The translations under genes and the position numbers were made by a program. A stretch of 64,000 bases of DNA from Didymella arachidicola (taxonomy: Eukaryota; Ascomycota; Dothideomycetes; Pleosporales; Didymellaceae), in assembly GCA_016630955.3 (NCBI GenBank), contig CM049994.1:1240001-1304000 (forward strand). The letters run 5' to 3'. The notes under the pieces were generated by a model. It saw only the letters and a program-made list of their open reading frames with translations, was not told the origin of the DNA and made no database searches. Of this stretch, positions 53,638-64,000 are shown piece after piece. Each line of letters begins with the position of its first letter. The stretch's first letter is position 1.

Positions 53638-54419
53638 TGATATGGTCTTGGCAGCGTTGCTGATCCTACAGGCAGGCATGATACCTATAGGTCTTTGGAT
53701 GCTGGGGTAAGGTGTTATCGAGACATATCAGGCGTCGGCAGCGACACGCGAGAGGCTCTGGGTGTCCGTAGGAGCTCTCGAATCAAAGGAAGGAGGTCTG
53801 GGTGCCCAGGTGAAGTTCTTGGGTATGGATGTCCATAACACGGACAGGTTGTTGTCGCTGTTGGCCAAGTTGTTGTTGTTATGACTACACGTTTGGCATG
53901 ATGGCATTTCGAGCAAGTGCAGAGGAAGAGAAGGGTTAAGTGTCCTGAAAGACTGCTATGGCCAGATAAACTGCAAAGCCGGTGAATAAACCCGGAATGT
54001 CACGTTATATGCGGTTAACATCATTATCTTTGCATCACAGTCGTGCTTAATGAAATATCGAACGACGGCCTGAACGGTGAGGTCATGTTCCGCGGATGTT
54101 CTGCCATCACTCATAATTGTCGTTGTCTGATGCGCTCTAAAAATCAGAAAGCTTCCATAGAAATGGTGCGATTGTATGGGAAGTTTGGGACTGATTGACG
54201 TTGAAAGACAGAGAAAGTGCTAGCGGATCGCCCATGCTGTTCGAAGGCTACAAGGTTGTGCTTTCCTCCTTCTACACAACGGCAAAGAACTTGGTGTGGT
54301 CGCATGCTCCATCGAAGGTATTTATTTAACCCCTTGTACTACTCAACGCTTCTGGGGTATTGCGCAAGAAACTTCTCGTTACGCCCAAGCTGATACTACA
54401 TGCTCCTTGCTCGTGCTAC
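53638..54419. other. Intergenic region, right flank of the retrotransposon
   Basis: No supported gene; includes the 3' flank of the ornithine carrier. A 62-codon minus-strand frame (53728-53916) with Asn-rich sequence is probably chance. Confidence 0.5.
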
Positions 54420-55503
54420 TCATTCAGCCCGTCTCTCTGGCCAGTGCTTCTTCAACTCCTCGTACACGGTGAAAATGAACGCAGAACTGGGTATCGCACG
54501 CGCAACGGTAATACCGCACCCTCGATACATTCCTTTGATGCCATGGTCTCTCCATAACGCCTTACCGACTGCACCAAATGTAGATCGCCCGCTGGTCAGC
54601 TTCCCTACTTCTTCTGTCTGCATTCGAGACTTGATTGTATCTGCGGGGTAGAAAGCGAAGTTGTACGCTGCACCGGCGATAGATCCAGCTGCCATGCGCT
54701 GATAGATAGGCAGATCTTCGCTTGCAGTTCCATTCGCCTTCTTGAATATGATTTTCATGCCTTCGTAGCCGCCGAACCAGGCAGCGCCGCCGCCGGTCTC
54801 GCGGATGAAGGTTCCAAGCTGGCCATGCCAATAGCCAAGAATACCGTGGTGACGGTACACGGAGAAAATGCTGCCGAGTACAGTCGGGCGGGCGACGATG
54901 CCGCTGGCTGTCTCTGCAGGTACTTGGACTTTGCATTTGACAAGCTCGATCGGTGTGAGGAAAAGCGAGGTGATGGCCCCTGCAATCATGCCGCAACCGA
55001 GCATCGCTGGGTAGGGCAGATCTTGGTCCGGGTTCTTAAGCAGCTCTGGGTATATGCCAGAAGATTTGAGAGCGTCTCCAGCCACACGGTACTATACGGA
55101 GTCAGTCAAGAAAGCAGTAGCGATAGGCGACAGGGGCTCTTACGCTGAAGAACAGTGTGCTAGTCTCGACAGCAGCACCTACTAGCGGCGCACTGATGCC
55201 TCTGTATATTCCAAGAAATCCATCTCGTTGTAGTGACTTCTTAAAGCAGTCCAATGGGCCGTTGTACCTCAATGGCACGGTATCTGGCTGAGACTGGAGG
55301 CGCACCTTGACTGTATCGAAGGGGTACTCGATGTACTTGCCAACAATGCCAGCCAGTGACCCACATACTATGTCCTTCAGAGCCTCCTCGCCTTGGTCAG
55401 CAGCAGTTGTGACCGTTGTGAGACGCCCCTCGTCCATCATGACTGTTTTGCTCAATCCACCTCTTGCCCCCACCACCGACACCGGACTCTCGTGTAGTTC
55501 CAT
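54420..55503 (-). CDS. ORT1: Mitochondrial ornithine carrier (ORT1/Arg11 type)
   Basis: Inner-membrane carrier exporting matrix ornithine for cytosolic arginine synthesis. Exons (minus strand) 55503-55144 and 55091-54420; the intron 55092-55143 (GTAAGA...GTATAG, branch GACTGAC) is phase 0. 343 aa. Three mitochondrial carrier repeats with the signature PX[DE]XX[KR]: YPFDTVKVRLQ, TPIELVKCKVQ and YPADTIKSRMQ. The sequences KDIVCGSLAGIVGKYIEYPFDTVKVRLQ-like in repeat 1 and RGISAPLVGAAVETSTLFFS place it in the ornithine/basic amino acid subgroup. The start is the Met of MELHESP; upstream in-frame codons lack ATG context. It is divergent from CGR1 and has paired GATA sites upstream. Confidence 0.9.
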
Positions 55504-56197
55504 ATATGTGCTGGGATTATCGATCCGTGTGTACGCGTATGTACAGAGTGTGACAGTCAGAGCTATGTCACAAAGCTGGGAGCATGGCACTGTACAAAGC
55601 AGCGATCGTAGGCGGTGAGGAGGGCGAGAGGTGGCTACTCAGGCTACCGGTCCCATGAGCGCGGGAACGATGTTACGTGATATGGCAGGTGGAGAAGGAG
55701 TCGTGGTCACGACGTAGTACAGGGCGACTAAGGCTTCAAGTACGCGGCGGGCCGCAGGGTGGGTGCTGTAACGGGGGTGGTGATGAATGCACCCAAGACA
55801 GAATCGGGGCCCAATATCGTGCGAATGTGACGAAATTTTCAAACTAGCTTTCAGAAGCCCTGTATGAGCACAACGAGCTGCAAGGCGTGGAAATGGCGCA
55901 CACCGCGTGGTTGCTGAGATATGCAGCGTGGCAGACTAAGATGGTTGACCAGCAAATGGCTCATACAAATTCCCATAGCCGGCGCAGTCAAGATCTGATA
56001 ATGAGAGCTGATTTTATCAGATTTGAGCCCTGTCAAAGGAGCGGGCCCATGTGCTCCCTGCCCCACCAAGCCGGGCGAGCACCAAGACAGCCTAGCGGGT
56101 GACCGGGGTTTTGCTATCGATAATTATTTTCGCTGGGCGCGTTCGAGGCTCGGGGATTGCGAAGCTGGAGCCAACACCACCGCCAAACAATACCACA
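55504..56197. other. Divergent promoter region ORT1 / CGR1
   Basis: About 690 bp shared by two divergent genes. It holds an inverted pair of GATA-factor sites (listed separately). No ORF supported. Confidence 0.55.
55993..56022. promoter_or_regulatory. Inverted pair of TGATAA sites
   Basis: ATCTGATAA (55993-56001) and its exact inverted copy TTATCAGAT (56014-56022), 12 bp apart. TGATAA is the preferred site of AreA/Nit2-type nitrogen GATA factors, which favour paired sites. Lies about 490 bp upstream of the ornithine carrier and 175 bp upstream of CGR1. Binding is inferred. Confidence 0.5.
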
Positions 56198-56606
56198 ATG
56201 TCTGAGATAGTAGCGACAGAAGCACCTGCCGTGCCGGCGACCGCCGTCAAGGGCATGAAGAAGAATGGTATGGCGACACAGGCATTACTTGAGGATACTA
56301 GAGGTTGACGAGAGAACAGGCAAGCAGTGGCACGACAACAAGAGCGCATTTCGACCCCGTGCAAATCAGACGTCCTGGGATAAGCGAACAGCTGAAAGAA
56401 AGGCGATGGCAGCAGTCAAAGCCAAGGAGAAGGAACTAAAGGACGAGAAGGCGACAGCGAAGCAAGCACAGACCGACCGCATTCGTGAGAAGCGTGCAGC
56501 GAAGGAAGAGAGGGAGCGTTTCGCCAAAATGGAGGAGAAGATGCACAAGAAGCGCGTCGAGCGCTTGAAGAGGAGAGAGAAGCGCAACGCTATGCTCAAG
56601 TCTTGA
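56198..56606 (+). CDS. CGR1: CGR1, nucleolar rRNA-processing protein
   Basis: Required for 60S ribosomal subunit assembly in the nucleolus. Exons 56198-56267 and 56320-56606; the 52-nt intron (GTATGG...GAACAG) splits a Gly codon. 118 aa, the usual length. Seen: GMKKNGKQWHDNKSAFRPRANQTSWDKR-like N-terminal block (the Cgr1 signature), then a continuous charged helix (KAKEKELKDEKATAKQAQ, RIREKRAAKEERERF) and a basic end HKKRVERLKRREKRN. The ATG at 56198 follows a CACA leader. Intact. Confidence 0.95.
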
Positions 56607-57122
56607 GCATGCCGTCGTGAGCAGCCGTGATTGTCATGACCAGCTAGGAAGCACTTGCTCCTGCGGATCGAGCGAAAATGCCTCATGACGGCGCATATCG
56701 ACCACTACCAGCGCTGACACTGCGCGGTTGCAAAGACTACGGACGCGTCCAGAACAAGTGTCACAGAGAGATGTTGAGAATGGGCACAGCATGTACCACA
56801 GTATGCATATTACACGGCGTTTTCGGAGATCCTGGGTAGATTCACATTTGGCAAATGGGCGCTGAGCCTAAGGAACAACCTATGCAGCATTCTTGACTGC
56901 CACACATACGATGAATAAGACGAAAATCAAGCAATCACTCTCCACCATGCATATGATCTGAAGCCTTTGGGTGACTAACCGTGGAACACTTGGTGATCAG
57001 TGGCACCTTCCCTGCACTCGCTTAGCGTGACTGCTCAGGGTCAGGGTCCCAGTGACGTTGCCGCGGCTTGTGCACCCAGCAGCGCTCAAGTCCCCGTCAG
57101 CCTTCACCAGCATGATGAGGAC
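56607..57122. other. Intergenic CGR1 - coiled-coil gene
   Basis: 3' flank of CGR1 and upstream region of the next gene. The stretch 57001-57122 is open in frame with the next gene and preceded by GTGACTAAC...GATCAG (a good branch and acceptor), so an unseen first exon may lie here. Confidence 0.5.
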
Positions 57123-58338
57123 ATGGACAACCTCTACCTGCACTCAGGCTATTCGCGGCCTCTGCGTCCCAATGTCTACGATCGCGAATCGCGACCGTCT
57201 ATCCGCGTGACCTCAGACCCAGACTCCAGCAGCAGGAGACCACACCTGCACAAGCACAAGTCAGCGCATCGTCACCACCACCACCATGACGAGCATCGCC
57301 GCCATAGCTCCACGCGCCACCATGCGAAAGAAGCGCTGCAATCCGCGCTTCAGCCGCCCACAAGCTTTGGAGACCTTCTGAAGCAGGCACGAAGTAGCAA
57401 GGAGACCTCTCCGAACCATAGTCGCAGCCACAGCCGACAGAGGAGCCCAACCAGAAGAGAAAACGGCGAGCAGCAGATGGTAAGGAAAGATACAAGACTC
57501 ACAATACCGCCACCTCGACCGCTGCGTCCTGAAGAGATCAAGCTTGAGGCCAAGAGGGTCGAAGCCCGGGAACGGTGCGCTTTCCAACAACGTTCCGGGG
57601 CTATCAATACTAACAAGATTCCAGAGACCTTCGAACAGCCCTTCAAACCCTCTCCGACCAGTCTCTCAGGTCTTCCCGCCGCCTCGACGATACATACTAC
57701 TCCATCCTGGAGAAGGCTTCTACACTGCGGCAAACGATCGGCACACTGCAAGAGCTTTCTGGTCTGACGAAGGAATTGCACAGCAATTTCGAGTCAGATT
57801 CACACGATCTGCTTGATGATGTAAAGGGCCAGTTTGAGAACTCGGACAACTTCGATGCGCAGCAGAAGCAGGTCGCTGCACTAGAAGAACGAGTCAGGGC
57901 AGGCAAAGAGAAAGCCGATGCGCTCACAGCGAGACTAGCCGAAGCGAAAGAGAAAGTCGATAAGAGAGCAACGAGCGAGGCTGCATGGGAGGCCAGCACG
58001 ACTCGTAAGTCTGAATTATTCTATTTGCAGTACGCCTACTGACAGCATAATCAGGCTGGTGGCAATGGTTTGGCGGCATAATGGTCTCCATCGTCTCGCT
58101 CATCGTCATGCTGGTCATTCTCCATCATCTCAGACCCACACACATCGACGTGAATCCAAAGCCCGCACTTGATCCTGCCATTGTGGCTAAGATCCAAAAA
58201 GCTCCTATACCTAAGATGGCAAAAGAAGACATACTGGAGCTAGCAACGTCAGTACCGACTGTGAGGTTGCAGACATCGTCCGCCAAGTCAAGTGCCGGGC
58301 TCGATGATCAACTGTTGCGTAGGTTCGATGAGCTGTAG
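57123..58338 (+). CDS. Coiled-coil protein with a C-terminal membrane segment, unrecognised
   Basis: Exons 57123-57574, 57625-58004, 58055-58338; at least 371 aa. Intron 1 (50 nt) has GTGCGC, branch TACTAAC and acceptor ATTCCAG; intron 2 (50 nt) GTAAGT...AATCAG. The frame chosen joins EARERDLRTALQTLSDQ and continues as a coiled coil (DDTYYSILEKASTLRQTIGTLQ, QQKQVAALEERVRAGKEKADAL). The N-terminal part is disordered, His/Arg/Ser-rich (HRHHHHHDEH). Near the C-terminus WWQWFGGIMVSIVSLIVML is a clear transmembrane helix followed by about 75 residues. The first in-frame ATG is at 57123 but an upstream exon is likely. Function unknown; a tethering or membrane-shaping role would be speculation. Confidence 0.72.
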
Positions 58339-59591
58339 ATCGCTTTTTGTGGCCGATACTTGCGCCGAAGATACCCATAGACAATATGACTTCATTCCAT
58401 CGTTACAATACTACTTGATGCTACATTGCCTGCCGATCAAGCTCTAGCTCGTCATGCGTTCAGAGATGCCGCTATGAAACATTTGGTCAATGGTCTGTAT
58501 ACGCCGAACGCGGAGTTCACGTCAAGAAGGGATCACATGAAAGGCAGGGCATCCAATCGTCAACATGGGCGGCAAACCGGGGAGCTCAAACCGTTCGGCC
58601 CTGCATAAGACAGCACGCCTCCATCTTGGGTTCGCAGAAGCGATTGACCGGAAGATCCTTTGCCTGCTCCATATGGCAAGACAGCAGCCACCGGTGACCT
58701 GCTTATAGATAATTGTTCCGATGTATGCAGGTCGGCGGGTTCCGTCCTGCAAAGGTATGGCCAAGGTGTGGTGTTGATAAAGTGTGGGGTAGTGCGGAAT
58801 CAGCTGTCAGTGGGCGCCTGGCGCGGGTTGACGTCGACGCGCCGTGGGGATGGACCGCTGCCGCCAATAAGGCTGAACTTTCTCACGGGTATTTGAGATG
58901 GATCTGACACGTGGATAGCGTGGTATCTAGCCGGGCTCGAAAAGCCCACAAAAGCAACAGCGGCTTGTAACGGCCGTCGTGGTTTGCTTCTGCGGCTACA
59001 CGTGGTTCGATACGTGTACTGACGCCGTTGTCGCTGGGTATAGAGTTTGAGATCGACCCATAGGATTTCTGAGGCAAGATGACGAATGTCTAAGACGGTC
59101 TGACTCAAAGCCTCAAGGCCAATGGAGCTTGTCTATGGCGAACCGATGGCGGCTCTGTAGGGCAAAGGGTGTCACTCACTACCGTTAGAGTCCGCGGTCA
59201 CAAGGCTTTGTACGTAGCTTGAGATGCCTCATACCCCTCAGTAAGGGAACATAAAGCTGAGTAGAGAATCGCAATGGAATGTCTTCCTCCTCTTGATCAA
59301 CCTTTACTGACCTTGTAACATCATCTTGTACATTTAGCGATCCACATCAGCGGCATTGACTTGCATTGGGACACCAGACCTTTTGAACACCATCTGAACA
59401 CCGTCCTAGTGAGATTAGCTCGTTGGGACGACGCACCATTAGTGCTCGTGCATACTCCCTTTACTTCATTGAGGTACGCACATGTTAGCTCGGAGCCTTA
59501 CCTAGTCACATGGCCTTGTTGCCTTACTGGAAGAAGGACCGAAAGCATACTCCCATGGCATAATGCTGACCAGTCCCAGCATCACATCGCC
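58339..59591. other. Intergenic stretch (about 1.25 kb)
   Basis: No supported gene; short frames only. The part after 59361 is open upstream of the next ATG but has no ATG itself. Confidence 0.5.
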
Positions 59592-60287
59592 ATGGATGAG
59601 AGCCACGAGAGCCTCATGTCCTTGAGCCAGGTTAGGCCGATGATCGTCAGCCCTGATCTTCCACCACAGCTGAACCAATGCGTCTGTGGTTGTCGGTCTG
59701 GCTGTGGTTGTGGATGCCCCGAGGGCGGCGACGACAAAGACGACGACCGTGTGAGCCTTGCAGAGACGGCGGTTGACTCCGTTGACTTTGATGACGATGG
59801 CTTCTCGCATGATGAGCAGACGCAAGACAATGTCGTCTCTGGCCACGACGCTGGGCTCTTGGATGCTGGAATGCATGCACCGCACGCGTCGATGCCTCCT
59901 AGGCCTGTGTGGCTCTTGACTGTCTTGGGTCGAAACTATGATTCCCAGCTTGGCGAGCCTCTTTTGGGATGGCAGGAGGTGGCCTTCCCTCCATTATACG
60001 ACGGCTTCGAAGACGCAACGGAAAGGCTCTACGACCAAGTCTTGGATATCGACAACCAGGGTAATACCGTCTCTGACCGTGTCAATTTGCACATGGTATC
60101 TCCAGATCCGGTCATAGAGGAGTGGGTGCAATTGACGCCGGAGATGGTCCACACCGATAGCACGCACCGTGTTTACATCTTCACGCCCCTTCGCCTCAGC
60201 GCAGAATTCCAACATGCGCGTGGGAAGATGGTCGAGCATCTGCTGGTCCCAGATGTTGCGTCTGTTCCTGAGTTGGTTCAGGAGTGA
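59592..60287 (+). CDS. Small acidic protein with a Cys/Gly cluster, unrecognised
   Basis: 231-aa frame from ATG 59592 (MDESHESLMSLSQV). Near residue 30 there is a tight cysteine cluster QCVCGCRSGCGCGCPEGG, followed by a long Asp-rich stretch (GGDDKDDDRVS, DSVDFDDDGFSHDEQ) and a folded-looking C-terminal half (RPVWLLTVLGRNYDSQLGEPLLGWQEV, HRVYIFTPLRLSAEF). The alternating CxCxxxxCxCxC resembles metal-binding (metallothionein-like) peptides but is embedded in a larger protein; that is inference. No intron needed. No recognised family. Confidence 0.6.
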   Translation: MDESHESLMSLSQVRPMIVSPDLPPQLNQCVCGCRSGCGCGCPEGGDDKDDDRVSLAETAVDSVDFDDDGFSHDEQTQDNVVSGHDAGLLDAGMHAPHASMPPRPVWLLTVLGRNYDSQLGEPLLGWQEVAFPPLYDGFEDATERLYDQVLDIDNQGNTVSDRVNLHMVSPDPVIEEWVQLTPEMVHTDSTHRVYIFTPLRLSAEFQHARGKMVEHLLVPDVASVPELVQE

Positions 60288-62290
60288 TATTCCCACAGTA
60301 GTTGGACATGGCATGGCTTTCAGTCCTGTCTTGCTTGCTTCTCGTTCACCACTCTCTCGCTTGAGTTATCAGTTTGCATCCCAATGTGAGCGTTCGTCGG
60401 TATGACAGACTGTGCTGCTTTGGTCTTATCTTGGCGTTCCAGCAAGCACTACTTTCAGTAGGTATTACTGTTCTTATGTGAATCTAGTAGTGAACAACAA
60501 CGTATGGCCTTACAAGTTGTCTTCAAACCATACGTATTATGACACGACCAAGTCGACGATAGTGAGGTGTCATGCATAGCAAAAGCACAGCGAATTTTCA
60601 CTCCCTATGTGGGGGCCTGCAGCATCATGAGACGTGGATGCATGCGGAGACTAAATGCGCAGCTGCAGCATGAGCAAGGTCCTGCGAGCAGAGAGACAAT
60701 GATTCTGTGCGGTGCCGGAAGCTTGCTGTCGTGTGAGGCATTGCGTGTGACGTGGAGCAATTTTGTTGTCTGCTCGGTATGTGGGCAGGTACGCGTGGGG
60801 AGCTTTCGCGCATTTAGCCCCAGCACGGTTGTTGCGGGCTACCATCCGAGCCTCCCTGTTTTACCCGCATGGCGATATCGAGAGCCTTGTTTTTGGGTAT
60901 GGAACTGACACAACCTCGCTCCCAGTGTCGAGGCGTTCCCTAGTGTGGAAGTTGGGCGCTGCGGCTTTATTCTGGGTTTCGTCTGTGGGGCCATACGCTG
61001 GCTCCTGCTGCATGAAGTTGCGTGTCATCGGAGCTGAGGGCTGCTTCGATTTCAATGGCGGTAAAGGGGTACCACATTGTGGGAGATAACCACAAGACTT
61101 GCATGTCAAAGAACCGGTTGGGCGCCAGAGCTGTAGCCGACTGCACAGTCGCAGATCCCCCAGCGAGGTTTTCTCCAACAATTCGAGTCTCCAGGAATGA
61201 TTGATCTGGAGTTATTGCCACAGACCCACAAGACTGTTCTCCGCTCTAGCGAACCAGGCGCTAGTGATATCGGTGCTGCTGACCGTGGCTTTGTGTGCAA
61301 GTCTTCAATTGGGAGTTGAGCCTGGATAGTCTGCCTATGCAGGGCAAACTGTTGACGAATGTGTGCATGCGTGCTCGGCTCTCCCATCTTGAGAACGCCT
61401 TCTGTATGTACACAGGAGAATTGGCATGGTCATCTATCGCACTTGCGGTGAGTGAACATTGATAGCCCAATCTTAGCCCGTAGGCCGCGGATCGTGGTCG
61501 AGATTCGATCCCAGCGCAATCCCTTGGCTCAACAAGAACACCACCAGCGCATATCAGTTCATATATGGTATACTCGGCGCAACAGCCACAAACCCCCAAA
61601 TAAGCCACGCTCCCTTGTCCCATCTGTCGAAAACACCTCCCGACCTCCTACATTGCCGGCATCCTCGACGTTCACCCACACTGTGGTTCGCTCTTGAGGC
61701 TCTCCACGCCCGCTCCACCCTCGCTACGTCATTCTGTCGCTGCATGTCAAAAACATAGCTCGACATCGTTCGATCTCACATGTGTCCGACATTTAGCTCG
61801 TTTAAAAGCTTTCCGCAGTACGAGTTCGAGAAGTCTTTAGCTGTGCGGTTGTCCACTTTCGAGGGCTGGTCAGTTGTGATTCAATTGACATGTGAATATA
61901 CGCTGACCCCTTCAAAGAGTCCAGCATCGAGCCCCGAAACCCCCATATAGCCTACTTCGACCGCCGAATACACGAGCACGCCACAAGCATCTCATTGGAA
62001 ACGGGCACTCCCTGCGGGTCATCTGCAAGTCCGACGGGAAGCTTGGGACAGCCTGAGCCGTCCCAGAGGACGCAAGACCCCAACGATTCGGGTCGAGTGC
62101 GCTGTCCAGACATACTTGCACGCTCACGTGAGAGCTTGATTTTTGGGCGTCCCCGCATCGACAGTGCGCGCCCGCACGTCAAACCTGCAGCTCTGGTGTG
62201 GCACCAGTCTACCTGCGCGACCGACGGCATCACTGCGATTGGCAGCACCACTCACGTCAGTGAACCCGGCTTTCTGTTTCAGTAGGACTT
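60288..62290. other. Intergenic stretch (about 2 kb)
   Basis: No supported gene, repeat or RNA. Short frames in all phases. A pyrimidine tract with acceptor-like TTTCAG at 62277-62282 precedes the next gene and may end a 5' UTR intron. Confidence 0.5.
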
Positions 62291-64000
62291 ATGAAGGTAT
62301 TTGATTACTCCTCAGGGGTCTGGGTCGACGAGATCATGGCGAGCGTAGCACCCCCAAGACGATTTAGGGTGGAGCCTGTTGAAACTACAACTTCTAGCTC
62401 GAAGGAACGCAAGGAGGAGTCTAATGCAGGAATCTTGAAACCGATTCGGCGATTTGCTCCTGAGCCAGTTGAGACGACGACCAAGAGCAACCGCAAGTTT
62501 GCCCCAGAACCTCTCGAGACCACACAAAAGACCAACCGAAAGTTCGCTCCAGAAACTATAGAAACCACGACAAAGTCAAACCGTAAATTTGCACCTGAGC
62601 CAACGGAGACAACCACAAGATCCAACCGTAAATTTGTGCCTGAGCCGGTGGAGACAACCACAAAGACGAATCGCAAGTTTGCGCCGGAGCTAACTGAGAC
62701 CACGCAAAGGACGAGTCGTCGATTTGCCCCTCAGCCTATTGAGACTACGCAATCTACAAACCGCAAATTCGCACCTGAACCCCTCGAGACCACACAGAGG
62801 AAAGTTCGCCGTTTCGCCCCTGAACCAGTAGAGACCACTACCTCCTCGAGCAAGAACAGTCGCCACAGGTTCGCTGAGGAGTGGGATGAGAAAACTTCAC
62901 CTCGTAGATTCAAGCCTGAGCCCCTTGAGACAACGGCACGAGGCAACAAGAAGCAGCCACCTAGTCCAAGGAAGTTTGCGCCGCAGCTTGTAGAGAGCGC
63001 ACAAAGGATACGAAGAGCAGGTGATGCCACTCCAGCACTTCTTCCTTCTGATAAAACAGAGGCAACTCCCGAAATCAGCGCTATAAGTGCAAGAAGAGCA
63101 CGGATATTGGGCATTTCACCGACACCGCCAAACAACACGCCGACGATTGATCTACCCGAAAACCCTCTCTCCCGGAACCCTTTATTTCTGGAGATTCAAC
63201 GTTCCGAGCTGCCTCCATCTCGAAGAAGGTCCTGGTTCTCGTGCTCACAACATTCTTTCCGTGTGCCAGATCTGGACCCCATCGAGTCTTCGGAATCAGA
63301 AGGGTCAAATCCTCCATCGCCGATCACTTCAAATTCTGACCATTCTTTCATGTACAAGGAAGCCACACGGAGAAGAGAAAGTGTCGACGAAAGTTCTTCA
63401 GGATACTTACTCGCTCTTGCTGCCAAAGCTGCAGAGAGACAGCTACGCGAACAAGCTATGGCTGCCTTTCCAAACGACGACTTCCACGAGCCTGTTGATC
63501 ATTTCATAGACCACGAAACAGATGACAGCAACTCCAGCGGTAGACGAGGTTCATCTTACAGCGAAGTCAATTGGGATCTGAAAGCAATGCGAGAGTACCA
63601 AGACCTACAAGATTATGAGAAGCGCAAGCAGCAGAGGCAGGCTGCTCAACCAGCCAAGGCTACCGAGGCGGCAAAGCCTGCCTTCAATCCTTTCGGCAAT
63701 CCGGCTGACTTCCTTGATGCTGCAACTGCTAGGAAATTGGCACAAGACAACGAAGTAGAACCTATGCGCAAAGGCGCGCGCCCTCCAATGTTGGGAAAGA
63801 ACATCAAATTCCCCCGATGTGCATCCCCCGAGCCAGCACGTTTTGACCCCACTCAAGGCTGCGATGCAGTACGCACAGCCATGTGCTACCTGTCTGAGCA
63901 AAGTAAGGCTGCTGAGGATGGCAAAGAGAGCTTGTGGTGCGGCAAAGGCAATGGCAAGCAAACGAGCACGACACCCTCCTTGTGGTCTACTGCCAACAGT
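62291..64000 (+). CDS. Protein with 15-residue KFAPEPxETT repeats (3' end outside the window)
   Basis: Open frame from ATG 62291 (MKVFDYSSGVWVDEIM) or 62336 (MASVAPPRRFRVEP) to the right edge, at least 555-570 codons without a stop. Residues about 50-240 are tandem 15-mers such as RKFAPEPLETTQKTN, nine near-regular copies then three degenerate ones. After that come Ser-rich and basic segments (SRRRSWFSCSQHSF), an acidic Ser/Glu patch (LDPIESSESEGSNPP), a charged coiled coil (MREYQDLQDYEKRKQQRQ), and FNPFGNPADFLDAATARKLAQ with PPMLGKNIKFPRCASPEPARFD, which looks like the start of a conserved fungal C-terminal domain. I cannot name the family. The repeats have clear third-position variation, so they are under protein-level constraint rather than freshly duplicated. 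Confidence 0.8.
   Translation, partial: MKVFDYSSGVWVDEIMASVAPPRRFRVEPVETTTSSSKERKEESNAGILKPIRRFAPEPVETTTKSNRKFAPEPLETTQKTNRKFAPETIETTTKSNRKFAPEPTETTTRSNRKFVPEPVETTTKTNRKFAPELTETTQRTSRRFAPQPIETTQSTNRKFAPEPLETTQRKVRRFAPEPVETTTSSSKNSRHRFAEEWDEKTSPRRFKPEPLETTARGNKKQPPSPRKFAPQLVESAQRIRRAGDATPALLPSDKTEATPEISAISARRARILGISPTPPNNTPTIDLPENPLSRNPLFLEIQRSELPPSRRRSWFSCSQHSFRVPDLDPIESSESEGSNPPSPITSNSDHSFMYKEATRRRESVDESSSGYLLALAAKAAERQLREQAMAAFPNDDFHEPVDHFIDHETDDSNSSGRRGSSYSEVNWDLKAMREYQDLQDYEKRKQQRQAAQPAKATEAAKPAFNPFGNPADFLDAATARKLAQDNEVEPMRKGARPPMLGKNIKFPRCASPEPARFDPTQGCDAVRTAMCYLSEQSKAAEDGKESLWCGKGNGKQTSTTPSLWSTANS
62447..63000 (+). repeat. 45-bp coding repeat array (15-aa units)
   Basis: About 12 units of consensus R-[KR]-F-A-P-E-P-x-E-T-T-x-[KR]-[ST]-N; the first eight keep an exact 45-bp period, later ones drift to 14-22 residues. 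The reverse strand is also open here, giving a misleading minus-strand frame. Confidence 0.9.

Noticed and set aside
61480..61510. GATTCGATCCC, a B-box-like tRNA motif
   Set aside because: No matching A box or foldable acceptor stem in the preceding 70 nt.
62305..62703. 132-codon minus-strand Val/Ser/Gly-rich repeat frame
   Set aside because: Reverse-strand reading of the 45-bp coding repeat; the plus strand has the long, constrained frame.

Overview
This is nuclear DNA from a filamentous ascomycete (Pezizomycotina; I lean to Dothideomycetes, but the window does not settle the class). Reasons: protein-coding genes with short GT-AG introns (mostly 46-63 nt) carrying CTGAC/CTAAC-type branch sites, dense genes on both strands, fungal-specific families (Zn2Cys6 regulator, PhoD-like giant protein, kexin, CGR1, RTC4), and fungal Fot/Pogo and Ty1/copia elements. 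I found no rRNA, tRNA, CRISPR or bacterial-type operon. Splice sites were assigned by eye from reading-frame continuity and family conservation.

Layout. 1-17.9 kb holds housekeeping genes: NPL4 (3' part), the clamp-loader subunit RFC2, RTC4, then a complete Fot/Pogo DNA transposon (5153-7287) sitting in the short interval between the divergent RTC4 and RCL1 genes, then RCL1, the Golgi protease KEX2 with a minisatellite in its upstream region, and a 1767-residue PhoD-like phosphatase-family protein. 17.9-20.5 kb is a gene-poor stretch. 20.5-32 kb carries a six-exon MFS sugar transporter, the SNARE SEC20 (with a C-terminal RDEL-type retrieval signal), mitochondrial ribosomal protein mL53, inorganic pyrophosphatase, an unrecognised fungal protein and a six-exon glycine-rich RRM protein.

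32.9-41.9 kb looks more accessory: a membrane-anchored S33-type alpha/beta hydrolase, a TauD-like dioxygenase, a Zn2Cys6-type regulator whose zinc-cluster coding region appears frame-broken, and a GNAT acetyltransferase. 43.6-48 kb has the DNA-repair nuclease FAN1 and a secreted protein gene whose frame is interrupted by one TGA.

48.3-53.6 kb is a complete, apparently young Ty1/copia retrotransposon with two identical 122-bp LTRs, a 5-bp target duplication, a half-tRNA-type primer site and one intact 1596-codon gag-pol frame. 54.4-64 kb returns to host genes: an ornithine carrier with an upstream inverted pair of GATA sites, ribosome-biogenesis factor CGR1, a coiled-coil protein with a membrane segment, a small acidic Cys-rich protein, and at the right edge a protein with 15-residue tandem repeats that runs out of the window.

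Functionally most genes act alone. The strongest new observations are the two intact transposable elements with no sign of RIP-type decay, the two host genes with apparent disabling lesions, and the possible small hydrolase/dioxygenase/regulator/acetyltransferase neighbourhood.
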